A stretch of DNA of 41,855 nt from Clostridia bacterium (GTDB lineage: Bacteria; Bacillota; Clostridia; Oscillospirales; CAG-272). Below, piece by piece: positions 31,832 through 39,333 of this stretch. Under the pieces are notes generated by a model that saw nothing but the letters and a program-made list of their open reading frames with translations, made no database searches and was not told the origin of the DNA. The stretch's first letter is position 1; every line of letters begins with the position of its first letter. A program made the translations under genes and the position numbers. The stretch covers positions 1 through 41,855 of the forward strand of contig JAGANX010000004.1 of assembly GCA_017623975.1 (NCBI GenBank), in the 5' to 3' direction.

Positions 31832-32110
31832 ATGGGAATAATATTTTACCTACTGAACACGATACTTTATTTATTTGACATATGCTTGCTTGTGCGTGCT
31901 GTTTGCTCTTGGATACCCTCTTGCCGTGATCTTACGGTATATAGGATTTCCTATACTGTAACAGAACCGATTTTGCGACCCATACGGGATATGCTTTTCC
32001 GTATAGATTGGATAAGAAGATGCCCTCTTGATTTATCCTTTTTGGTTGTAATTTTGATTGTAAACGTGCTTTCAGGCGCAACCAGCTATTTGGCAATAAG
32101 ATTTAGCTAA
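31832..32110 (+). CDS. yggT: YggT-family membrane protein
   Basis: Small membrane protein of 92 residues with two hydrophobic segments (about 5-25 and 67-88) and the conserved R-x-x-x-S-W-I-P and T-E-P-I-L-R-P-I-R motifs of the YggT family (Pfam YGGT). The exact role is unknown; the gene regularly neighbours sepF in Firmicutes. It follows sepF by 2 bp. A long hairpin begins at its stop codon and runs to the lspA ribosome binding site. Confidence 0.9.
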   Translation: MGIIFYLLNTILYLFDICLLVRAVCSWIPSCRDLTVYRISYTVTEPILRPIRDMLFRIDWIRRCPLDLSFLVVILIVNVLSGATSYLAIRFS

Positions 32111-32167
32111 CCAAAAAGCACCGTTAATTACTTTTTAGGCACGTTTGAACGGGTACTTTTTGGCTAA
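32103..32167 (+). promoter_or_regulatory. Long RNA hairpin between yggT and lspA
   Basis: CCAAAAAG-CACCGTT (32111-32125) pairs with AACGGGTA-CTTTTTGG (32148-32163), with outer TTAG/CTAA. No T run follows, so it is not a terminator. It spans the 67-bp gap from the yggT stop nearly to the GGAG of lspA and could modulate lspA translation or mRNA processing. Confidence 0.5.
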
Positions 32168-32177
32168 TGGAGTAAAA

Positions 32178-32687
32178 ATGAGTAAGAAGAAAACATTAAT
32201 TATACTTGTTTCCATAGTAGTCGGCGGAATAGGGCTTGATTTACTAACAAAGCTTCTTGTAGCCGGCTTGATGGATTTGGGGCAGAGTGTGAAAATAATA
32301 CCCCACGTTTTGAATTTAACCTATATACACAACTACGGTGCAGCCTTTGGCATGCTAAGTAACCACCGTTGGGTGTTTATGGTTATTTCCACCGTTGCTA
32401 TAATTGGCATTGGCATTTACCTTTTTGGCTTTTGTAAGGAAAGAATGCTTTTGAAGGTTGGGCTTGCTATGATTGTCAGCGGCGGACTTGGTAATATGGT
32501 GGATAGAGTTTTTTACGGCTATGTTATTGATATGATAGACTTCTGCCTTTTCCCCTTTTGGAATTGGATATTTAATATTGCAGATGCCCTGGTTTGTGTC
32601 GGTGCGGGTGTAGTTGTGCTTGCCCTTGTTCTTGACATAATAAAGGAAACAAAAGAGAAAAAGAAGAAAAATGATAATAAGCAGTGA
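32178..32687 (+). CDS. lspA: Lipoprotein signal peptidase (signal peptidase II)
   Basis: Membrane aspartyl protease of 169 residues that cleaves prolipoproteins before the lipidated Cys. Four membrane helices; the conserved NYGAAFG (52-58), GGLGNMVDR, VIDMIDF and FNIADA motifs carry the catalytic Asp pair. Start at ATG 32178 (GGAG just upstream); an upstream TTG at 32145 lies inside the hairpin and is rejected. The basic Lys-rich C-terminus overlaps the next gene by 17 bp. Substrates in this window would include the four Cys-anchored lipoproteins, one of them in the same operon. Confidence 0.93.
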   Translation: MSKKKTLIILVSIVVGGIGLDLLTKLLVAGLMDLGQSVKIIPHVLNLTYIHNYGAAFGMLSNHRWVFMVISTVAIIGIGIYLFGFCKERMLLKVGLAMIVSGGLGNMVDRVFYGYVIDMIDFCLFPFWNWIFNIADALVCVGAGVVVLALVLDIIKETKEKKKKNDNKQ

Positions 32688-33585
32688 AGATATTAAAAAA
32701 CGGTTAGACGTGTTTGTGTCTGAACAAATTGGGGTTACCCGTTCAAACGCACAGGGTTTAATCGAAAACGGATATGTTACCGTAAACGGTAAGGCGGAAA
32801 ATAAGAATTACCGCTTGCGAGAAAATGACGAAATAGAGATAGAGGAGCAGGAGCCTGTTACTTTAAACGTAGAGGCTGAAAATATCCCTCTTGACATCGT
32901 TTTTGAGGACGAGGACATTATTGTTATAAACAAGCCCTCGGGCATGGTTGTGCATCCTGCACCCGGAAACGAAAGCGGAACTCTTGTAAACGCACTTTTA
33001 TATCATTGTAAAGGCTCGCTTTCGGGAATTAACGGTGTTATCCGTCCCGGTATTGTCCATAGGATAGATAAGGACACAAGCGGACTTTTGGTAGTGGCGA
33101 AAAATGACGAAAGTCATGTGTTTTTGTCCTCCCTTTTAAAAGAACACGGTATAAAAAGGGTGTACCATGCCATTGTAACAGGACACTTTAAGGAAAGCAA
33201 GGGTACGGTTAATGCACCAATTGCCCGCCACCCCGTTGACAGAAAGAAAATGGCGGTGGTTATAGGTGGGCGCGAGGCAATAACACACTATGAGGTAATC
33301 GAGGAATATCCGTCATTTACCTATGCCCGTTTCCAACTTGAAACTGGCAGAACCCACCAAATAAGGGTACATACGAGCTATATAGGACACCCGATAATAG
33401 GGGATGAGGTTTATGGCGGTGGAAAAACCGTTTTTGAAAAGAATAATAAAGCCTTGCTAAACGGTCAAATTCTCCATGCCAAAATCCTTTCCTTCCCCCA
33501 TCCACGCACAAAGGAAATTGTCACCTTTGAATGTGAGCTGCCCGACAATTTTAAAAGGCTACTTGAAAGGCTAAAAGGAGTTTAA
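32671..33585 (+). CDS. rluD: RluA/RluD-family rRNA pseudouridine synthase
   Basis: Pseudouridine synthase of 304 residues: N-terminal S4 RNA-binding domain (about 1-62) and a catalytic RluA-type domain with HRIDKDTSGLLVVAKN (130-145), whose conserved Asp133 is the catalytic residue, plus INKPSGMVVHP near 86-96 and the H-Q-I-R-V-H motif near 229. Position directly after lspA matches Bacillus ylyB. The exact uridine target cannot be read from sequence, so the symbol denotes the family. It overlaps lspA by 17 bp in another frame and ends next to the trigger-factor-like gene. Confidence 0.9.
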   Translation: MIISSEDIKKRLDVFVSEQIGVTRSNAQGLIENGYVTVNGKAENKNYRLRENDEIEIEEQEPVTLNVEAENIPLDIVFEDEDIIVINKPSGMVVHPAPGNESGTLVNALLYHCKGSLSGINGVIRPGIVHRIDKDTSGLLVVAKNDESHVFLSSLLKEHGIKRVYHAIVTGHFKESKGTVNAPIARHPVDRKKMAVVIGGREAITHYEVIEEYPSFTYARFQLETGRTHQIRVHTSYIGHPIIGDEVYGGGKTVFEKNNKALLNGQILHAKILSFPHPRTKEIVTFECELPDNFKRLLERLKGV

Positions 33586-33586
33586 T

Positions 33587-35068
33587 ATGAAAAAGATATT
33601 TTTGTTAATGCTCGTTTTAATGTTAGGCTTATGCTTGCTTTTCGTATCGTGTGGCAAAGCAAGTGAAGATGACGAGGACAAAATAGATAGTGACGAAAAA
33701 GGCGACAAAGACGAAGCTGACGGAACAGATAGTGACGATGACGGAAAAACGGAGGATAACACCGTGAAATACGACTACGATATGTCAACATATATTAGTA
33801 TTCCCGATTATAAATCGCACACCTTTGACATTAATGAGGACGAAATTAAGATAGCAATTAGCGCTTATCTTATAAATTATGCATCCGAATATAGTGTAAA
33901 TCGTGGCGATAAGATTCAGGTTGATATGAAATTCTATATGCCTGTTGATTCGGTAGTTGATGCAAAGGGAGAAGAAATTATAGAGCTTCGCCAAGAGGGT
34001 ATATGGCTGCAAAGCGTTGCAACACCAAACGCAAACGGTGACTACCAAATTTCCTCACAGCTTGAAAATGCTCTTTTAAATGCAAAGATAGGCATTACTG
34101 TTTCTAAATTGCTTACTCTTGATGACAAATTCTTTGACGAAAATTACCGTAATAAAAAGCTTTTCGTTGATATGACCGTGAAAAATAAAATCTGTGAAAA
34201 GGGTGACGTTTTAACCGCCTCCTATACAGGTTATTTTGTTGATGAAAACGGTGAAATTGTCAAGGAAAACGGCAAGGATAAAACCTTTGACACAAGCGTT
34301 AACAGCCCATTTTTCATTGGCTCTCATTTAGCCATTGATGATTTTGAAAAGGGTCTTGTTGGAATGACTCTTGGCGAGGAAAAGGATATTTACGCAACCT
34401 TCCCAAATGATTATGAGGCTATGCCTTCCTTAGCAGGCAAGCGCGTTTTGTTCAAGGTAAAGATAAAATCCTATTATACTCCGCCTTCATATAATGACGA
34501 ATTTGTAAAGAACTATTTTAATGGTTTTGAAACGGTTGATGAGTTTGAAGAATCGTTAATGAAAGAATATATTCGTGAAAAGGTTTACGATTTTATTGAT
34601 AAAAACGCACAAGCTTTAAAATATCCAAGAAAAGAATATGAAATGGCAAACGAGCAGCTTGAAGAGGTTGCAAAGCCCTTTATAGAGCAATATGGAATGA
34701 CGGTGGATGAGTATATAGAGTCCAACTATTCTATGACACGGGACGAATATATCAAGGCAAACATGAAAACTGAAATGATTTTCTATGCTTTGCGCCATAT
34801 GATTGGTACGGATGCTGTACCGACAGAAACGGAAATAGCTATTGAACGTCAAAAATTAATTGACCAATATACAAGGGATTATATGATGGACGAAGACTTA
34901 GCACAGAGCCAAGCAAAAAAGAAGGCAAGTGAATATGTTGAAGCCTTGGGAGAGAACTATATTTACGAAAATGTAATGTATAGTAAGATTGATGAAATTA
35001 TACCAAATCAGGTTAAAACCAATCTTATTCCGTCAGAAAAAGAATATGTTTGGGAAATAAATAAATAA
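33587..35068 (+). CDS. Trigger-factor-like lipoprotein with FKBP-type domain
   Basis: Predicted extracytoplasmic lipoprotein of 493 residues. Signal segment with lipobox F-V-S-C (Cys about 22) and an acidic Asp/Lys/Glu linker (about 25-60). A region of about 65-195 resembles the start of an extracellular trigger-factor arrangement. An FKBP-type peptidyl-prolyl isomerase domain (about 203-300) contains TASYTGYF, the DFEKGLVGMTLGEEK motif and FKVKI. A helical C-terminal domain (about 305-480), rich in Glu/Lys, resembles the trigger-factor chaperone arms. It would assist folding of secreted proteins, as PrsA does in Bacillus; that is inference. AAAGGAG precedes the ATG. Last gene of the miaA operon. 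Confidence 0.85.
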   Translation: MKKIFLLMLVLMLGLCLLFVSCGKASEDDEDKIDSDEKGDKDEADGTDSDDDGKTEDNTVKYDYDMSTYISIPDYKSHTFDINEDEIKIAISAYLINYASEYSVNRGDKIQVDMKFYMPVDSVVDAKGEEIIELRQEGIWLQSVATPNANGDYQISSQLENALLNAKIGITVSKLLTLDDKFFDENYRNKKLFVDMTVKNKICEKGDVLTASYTGYFVDENGEIVKENGKDKTFDTSVNSPFFIGSHLAIDDFEKGLVGMTLGEEKDIYATFPNDYEAMPSLAGKRVLFKVKIKSYYTPPSYNDEFVKNYFNGFETVDEFEESLMKEYIREKVYDFIDKNAQALKYPRKEYEMANEQLEEVAKPFIEQYGMTVDEYIESNYSMTRDEYIKANMKTEMIFYALRHMIGTDAVPTETEIAIERQKLIDQYTRDYMMDEDLAQSQAKKKASEYVEALGENYIYENVMYSKIDEIIPNQVKTNLIPSEKEYVWEINK

Positions 35069-35069
35069 A

Positions 35070-35101
35070 ACAAAAAACTCGACCCCGTGGTCGAGTTTTT
35101 A
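35070..35101. terminator. Bidirectional terminator at the operon end
   Basis: AAAAACTCGACC pairs with GGTCGAGTTTTT around a CCGT loop. It ends the miaA operon and the converging ksgA-DUF554 transcript. Confidence 0.88.
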
Positions 35102-35103
35102 TG

Positions 35104-35844
35104 TTACATAAACAAGCAAAATATAATAGGTAAGAAAATGGCGGGGAGCATATTTGCAATTTTTATTTTAGTGGCGCCCACCATATTTAAACCAAGGGCG
35201 ATTACAATAATTGAGCCGGTTGCGGAAATTTCATTAATAGATGCGTAAAGCAAGTCTTTAAGAGCCATAGCGCCCAACTCAATAGCGCCCTGATATAAAA
35301 ATATAGGCACAATGGAAAGCATAGCACCAATGCCCCCAAAGGCAGAGGCAAAAACAATTGCGGTTATAAAATCAAGCACCGCCTTTGTGAATAAAAGCCT
35401 GTGGTCACCTTCAAGCCCGCTGTTAAGGGCACCCATAATAGAAAGTGCGCCAACGCAACAGGTAAGGGTGGTGGAAATAAAGCCCTTTGATATACTTTTT
35501 TGCTGTCTTGGTCCGTCAAGCTCCTCATGGCCTGTGAGTTGCGGTTTTGCCCTGACAAACTTCCGCTCCATAAAAGAGCCAAACCTTTCAAGCAGGCTGT
35601 CAATATTAATAATAGTTCCTATAACAGTACCGATTACCAATGATAGCAAAATAACAAGCTCTTTGTCAGAGGACATAGCACCCTTTGCACCGATAAAAAT
35701 GACAAAGACGGAAATTGCTTTCATTGCCGCATCGGGAACGGAGGCTAAGCGGTGATATTTTGAGAAAACACGGGAGAGTAAAATTCCCAAAAGAGAACCG
35801 CCTAAAACTGTCAAGCAGTTTACAATAGTTCCTAAAAATGGCAT
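35104..35844 (-). CDS. DUF554 family membrane protein (YdfK-like)
   Basis: Polytopic membrane protein of 246 residues with about six to seven hydrophobic segments, a GT-I-x-N-x-L-x-V-L-x-GS start, the I-G-A-K-G-A segment, TLTCCVGALSIMGAL and repeated small-residue (GG, GA) helices. These are the hallmarks of DUF554, a family of probable transporters of unknown substrate. The start codon shares a base with the ksgA stop (TAATG), so it is translationally coupled to ksgA. Ends at the shared bidirectional terminator. Confidence 0.85.
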   Translation of the reverse strand: MPFLGTIVNCLTVLGGSLLGILLSRVFSKYHRLASVPDAAMKAISVFVIFIGAKGAMSSDKELVILLSLVIGTVIGTIINIDSLLERFGSFMERKFVRAKPQLTGHEELDGPRQQKSISKGFISTTLTCCVGALSIMGALNSGLEGDHRLLFTKAVLDFITAIVFASAFGGIGAMLSIVPIFLYQGAIELGAMALKDLLYASINEISATGSIIVIALGLNMVGATKIKIANMLPAIFLPIIFCLFM

Positions 35845-36746
35845 TATTTTAACTCCTCATAGAATTTGTCAGCAAGGGCACAAAAATTTTCAACAGAAAG
35901 CTTTTCTCCCCTTATATTAATGTCAAAGCCAAGCTCGGTAATAATCTTTCCTATCCTTGCTTTTGGAATGCTTGAAAAAGCGGCGGACAATGAGTTTACC
36001 ATAGTTTTTCTGCGCTGCATAAAAGCGCCCTCTATAACTCGAAATAGCATTTTTTCGCTTTGCGTTTTGTAAATTGGCTCATTATAAAGCTCAATTCTGA
36101 TAACGGTAGAGGTTACCTTTGGTGCAGGCAAAAAGTTATCGGGGGCAACGTCAAAAAGCTTAACTGCCCGTCCGTAATATGCAATAGATGCGGAAATAGC
36201 ACCGTAGTCACCGCTTTTTTCATTAGCGCACAAGCGGTCCGCCACTTCTTTTTGTACCATAACGGTTATTGAGGTTAAGCGGCTGCTACCGTCGCACTTG
36301 CGTGCTTGCTCCAAAAGCTTCATTATAATCGGCGTTGTTATATAGTAGGGTAAATTAGCGCAAACGGAAACGGTTGCATTTCCAAAATGCTCACTAATAA
36401 ATTCACTTAAATCAAGCTTTAAAAAGTCCTCGTTCACAACTGTGACATTTTGATGCTCAGCCAAGGTTTCGCTTAAAATGGGGATAAGCGTTTTGTCAAT
36501 TTCAACCGCTACAACCTTGTCATAGCAAGCGCAAAGCTCGTTAGTTAAGCAACCAATACCGGGACCGATTTCAATAACTGCACTTTCCTTACCAAAATTC
36601 TTTTCTTGGTGGTAGGAGTAGCTTTCCTCTGAAATGCTCATAGGAATTTGGCGGTTAATTAAAAAGTTTTGCCCAAAAGCCTTTTTAGTGCCTGTTTGGT
36701 ATTTTGACATAATGCGCTTTACAACATTAACATCACACAAATTCAT
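35844..36746 (-). CDS. ksgA: 16S rRNA dimethyladenosine transferase RsmA (KsgA)
   Basis: Dimethylates A1518 and A1519 of 16S rRNA, a late step in small-subunit assembly, 300 residues. Motifs: KKAFGQNFL at the N-terminus, the SAM loop EIGPGIGCLT, NLPYYITTPI (the NLPY catalytic motif) and the C-terminal FxQRRKT-like MQRRKTMVNSL. The start is placed at ATG 36746, with GGGGGTG spaced 6 nt upstream; an ATG at 36761 and a TTG at 36767 are alternatives. It lies 50 bp after tRNA-Thr(CGT) with no terminator between, so the two are probably one transcript. Coupled to DUF554. Confidence 0.93.
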   Translation of the reverse strand: MNLCDVNVVKRIMSKYQTGTKKAFGQNFLINRQIPMSISEESYSYHQEKNFGKESAVIEIGPGIGCLTNELCACYDKVVAVEIDKTLIPILSETLAEHQNVTVVNEDFLKLDLSEFISEHFGNATVSVCANLPYYITTPIIMKLLEQARKCDGSSRLTSITVMVQKEVADRLCANEKSGDYGAISASIAYYGRAVKLFDVAPDNFLPAPKVTSTVIRIELYNEPIYKTQSEKMLFRVIEGAFMQRRKTMVNSLSAAFSSIPKARIGKIITELGFDINIRGEKLSVENFCALADKFYEELK

Positions 36747-36795
36747 ACACTCCACCCCCATTTCCAAAATCTGTAAAGAAAAAATTGCAAAAAAA

Positions 36796-36870
36796 TGGAG
36801 CTGACGATGAGATTTGAACTCACGACCTGCTGATTACGAATCAGCTGCACTACCACTGTGCTACGTCAGC
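36796..36870 (-). tRNA. tRNA-Thr (CGT)
   Basis: A 75-nt tRNA. Acceptor GCTGACG pairs with CGTCAGC, discriminator T, CCA encoded. Anticodon stem GCTGA/TCAGC around loop TTCGTAA (anticodon CGT), T-loop in GAGTTCAAATCTC. It is 50 bp upstream of ksgA and shares its promoter. Confidence 0.95.
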
Positions 36871-36891
36871 ATTTAGTTTATTTACTAAAAT

Positions 36892-36920
36892 ATTATAACA
36901 CATAAAAGAAGCAATTGCAA
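36892..36920 (-). promoter_or_regulatory. Promoter of tRNA-Thr(CGT) and probably ksgA
   Basis: Read leftward: TTGCAA (36920-36915), 17-bp spacer, TATAAT (36897-36892), about 22 bp before the tRNA. Confidence 0.7.
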
Positions 36921-36939
36921 CAAGAATTTTTGCATACAG

Positions 36940-36972
36940 CAAAAAACTGCGGTTTAATCCGCAGTTTTTTAG
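36940..36972. terminator. Terminator after the sensor kinase gene
   Basis: AAAAAACTGCGG (36941-36952) pairs with CCGCAGTTTTTT (36959-36970). It lies directly after the kinase stop codon. Confidence 0.85.
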
Positions 36973-38439
36973 TTATTTGTCAATTACTTTCAGCTCAAAC
37001 CAGAAGGTGCTGCCCTTCGAAACCTCACTTGAAACTCCAAAGCGGGAATTGTGGAGCATAAGTATGTTTTTAACAATGGAAAGCCCCAAGCCTGTACCTA
37101 AAATCGCACGCTTGTGTACCTTGTCAATTTTATAATATCTGTCCCATACAAGAGGAAGGTTTTCTTCACTTATGCCTTCACCCGTGTCGATAATTGATAT
37201 TCTTACAATATCATCAAGAACATCCTGACGTATTGTAACGGTCTTGTCCTCGCCTGTGTAGTTGATTGCGTTGTTTACAAGATTGTATATAACCTGCAAA
37301 AGCCTTGTTTCGTCAGCCGACACATAAACATCGCCGTCATGGATAAATGAAATCTTGTATTCCTTGTGGGATAAAAGCGTTTCGTACCTTTTAACAGTAT
37401 CGGAAATTACCTTAGTTAAGCATATTTTCTTCATTTCGATGGCTTGCGCACCGGATTGAAGCTTGGAAACGAGCAAAAGGTCATTAACCAATGAGTTTAG
37501 TCTTGAAGCCTCATCGATTATAACCTGCATATTTTCCGGTGTAACCTCGCTTGGAAAATCACGCATAAATTCGGAATAGCCGGATATCATAGTAAGCGGA
37601 GTTCTAAGGTCATGAGAAATATTGGCAACAAGCTCCTTTTGTATTGAGTCTGCACGGTCAAGCTCAGTTGTCATAGCGTTAAGAGTGTCTGCAAGCTCTC
37701 TGATTTCCTGTGGACCCTCATCCTCAAATCTTACCTTGTAGTCGCCTGCACGAAGCTCGGCGGCGGTCTTGGTAATTTTTTCAATAGGCTTAGACAAATT
37801 CTTGGAAAGCAACAAGGAAATAAAAATAGTTAATGCGCAAAAAACAACCGTTGCTAAGGCAAGAACAATGCGCACAGCATTGGCAGTTGCGGGTATTGGG
37901 GCAATATCTGCATTTAAAATAAGCAAATATTCGTCCCCTGCGGCATTAGTTAAAATCTTAGTGTAAATCAAGCATTTTTCACTGCTGTTTTTTTCTACTA
38001 AATCCTTATCAGTATCAAAGTCTTTAAATTGATTTCTTGGAAGGATAATGGTACATTCTCCGTCATTTTTCGCGGCTTCTGCGTGCCAACCGCTAACAAG
38101 CGCAGCCGAGTCGGTAAGTCCGCACAGAATACAGTTATTTAACATATGCGCCTTATAAAGCTGCTCGCCCGTCTTTGCATTAACAAACATAGCACAAAGC
38201 TCATATTCCCGAGAAACTTGGGAAATTAAGGCAGAAATATCGCTTTCATCAATATTGTCAGAAAGCAAATTTCCTGCACGCCTTATATCTGATTCCTTTG
38301 CCATTTTAAAGGCCGCATTCAAAAAAATACCGTGAAAAATCCATAAAACCAATATCAAAGCGACAGACAAGGATGCAACGCCCGTAAAAATATGAAATTT
38401 GATGGAAAAGCGTTTTTTATTTTCTTTGTTTTGTTTCAT
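36973..38439 (-). CDS. Sensor histidine kinase of a two-component system
   Basis: Membrane kinase of 488 residues. Two membrane helices (about 16-38 and 185-212) bracket an extracytoplasmic sensor of about 145 residues with no recognised fold but two Cys pairs. HAMP (about 205-262), HisKA with phospho-accepting H276 in NISHDLRTP, HATPase with N-box N386/N390, G1 DTGEG (418-422) and G2 GTGLGLS (448-454). It probably phosphorylates the response regulator encoded 54 bp upstream. Its start has only a weak purine-rich site (AAGAAAA); the space between the genes is a 15-bp tandem repeat. Input signal unknown. Confidence 0.93.
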   Translation of the reverse strand: MKQNKENKKRFSIKFHIFTGVASLSVALILVLWIFHGIFLNAAFKMAKESDIRRAGNLLSDNIDESDISALISQVSREYELCAMFVNAKTGEQLYKAHMLNNCILCGLTDSAALVSGWHAEAAKNDGECTIILPRNQFKDFDTDKDLVEKNSSEKCLIYTKILTNAAGDEYLLILNADIAPIPATANAVRIVLALATVVFCALTIFISLLLSKNLSKPIEKITKTAAELRAGDYKVRFEDEGPQEIRELADTLNAMTTELDRADSIQKELVANISHDLRTPLTMISGYSEFMRDFPSEVTPENMQVIIDEASRLNSLVNDLLLVSKLQSGAQAIEMKKICLTKVISDTVKRYETLLSHKEYKISFIHDGDVYVSADETRLLQVIYNLVNNAINYTGEDKTVTIRQDVLDDIVRISIIDTGEGISEENLPLVWDRYYKIDKVHKRAILGTGLGLSIVKNILMLHNSRFGVSSEVSKGSTFWFELKVIDK

Positions 38440-38454
38440 TTTTTCTTAAATATT

Positions 38455-38506
38455 TTCTTCGGATTATTTTTCTTCGGATTATTTTTCTTCGGATTATTTT
38501 TCTTCG
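38455..38506. repeat. 15-bp tandem repeat between regulator and kinase
   Basis: Three exact copies of TTCTTCGGATTATTT (38455-38469, 38470-38484, 38485-38499) plus a partial fourth. The regulator's stop codon lies inside the third copy and its last codons in the partial one. Confidence 0.95.
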
Positions 38507-39183
38507 AAGCGGTAGCCCATACCGCGAATTGTGACGATAAAATCACTGTATTTTCCAAGGCTCTTTCTTAAAATCTTTATGTGCGTGTCAAGAGTTCTGT
38601 CATCTCCGAAGAAATCATATCCCCAAACGTCAGACAAAAGCTTGTCACGGGAAAGGGCAATGTTTTTATTTTTCAGCATATAGAAAAACAGCTCATATTC
38701 CTTTGGCGACATATCAATTCTTTCACCGTCGATATATACAATTCTTGCGGTTAAGTCAGCTACCAAGCCGCCGTTTGCTAAGGAAACAACCTCGTTTTTG
38801 TTTTCTTCCTTCTTTTCCTTTGACTGTGAACGCTTCATAATAGCATCTATGCGGAGCATAAGCTCCTTTGGAGAAAAGGGCTTTACAACGTAGTCATCGA
38901 TACCGATTTCAAAGCCGTTTATCTTATCATACTCCTCGCCACGGGCGGAAAGCATAATAATCGGCACGCTTGAAGTCTTTCTGATTTCGCGGGAAGCAGA
39001 AAAGCCGTCAAGCTCAGGCATCATAATATCCATAATAATAAGGTCAAAGCTTCCGTTTTTAAATTTGATAACAGCATCCATACCGTCAGTCGCTTCTGTA
39101 ACGCTGTGTCCCTCGAATTCAGCATACTTACGGATAAGCTTCCTTATCATATCTTCATCATCAACAATTAGGATATTGTACAT
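38494..39183 (-). CDS. OmpR/PhoB-family response regulator
   Basis: DNA-binding response regulator of 229 residues. Receiver domain with acidic D8/D9, phosphorylation site D52 (IIMDIMMPELDG), Ser in MLSARG, and Lys about 102 in VVKPF; a linker with a Lys/Glu-rich stretch (about 120-135); and a C-terminal winged-helix OmpR-type effector domain (about 135-229) with MSPKEYELF and GYRFEEK. Start at 39183, where GAGGTGAT precedes ATG. An ATG at 39204 overlaps the promoter's -10 and would lie upstream of the transcript start. First gene of the pair with the kinase. Confidence 0.93.
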   Translation of the reverse strand: MYNILIVDDEDMIRKLIRKYAEFEGHSVTEATDGMDAVIKFKNGSFDLIIMDIMMPELDGFSASREIRKTSSVPIIMLSARGEEYDKINGFEIGIDDYVVKPFSPKELMLRIDAIMKRSQSKEKKEENKNEVVSLANGGLVADLTARIVYIDGERIDMSPKEYELFFYMLKNKNIALSRDKLLSDVWGYDFFGDDRTLDTHIKILRKSLGKYSDFIVTIRGMGYRFEEK

Positions 39184-39202
39184 TTCAATCACCTCGTATT
39201 TC

Positions 39203-39231
39203 ATTCTATCATAAATTATTCAAAAAATCAA
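39203..39231 (-). promoter_or_regulatory. Promoter of the two-component operon
   Basis: Read leftward: TTGATT (39231-39226), 17-bp spacer, TAGAAT (39208-39203). Confidence 0.65.
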
Positions 39232-39240
39232 CATCAATAT

Positions 39241-39293
39241 ACCGAAAATGCAGCACCCGACTATCATACGGTTGTGCTGCATTTTCGGTTATT
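39241..39293. terminator. Hairpin between htrA and the two-component operon
   Basis: ACCGAAAATGCAGCAC (39241-39256) pairs exactly with GTGCTGCATTTTCGGT (39274-39289), a 16-bp stem. There is no good T tract on the leftward strand (TATATTGATG), so it may be a terminator for htrA or an operator-like structure. Confidence 0.55.
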
Positions 39294-39333
39294 TTGAAGG
39301 AGAGTTTGGGATAGTGTCTAATTAAAATGAGTA

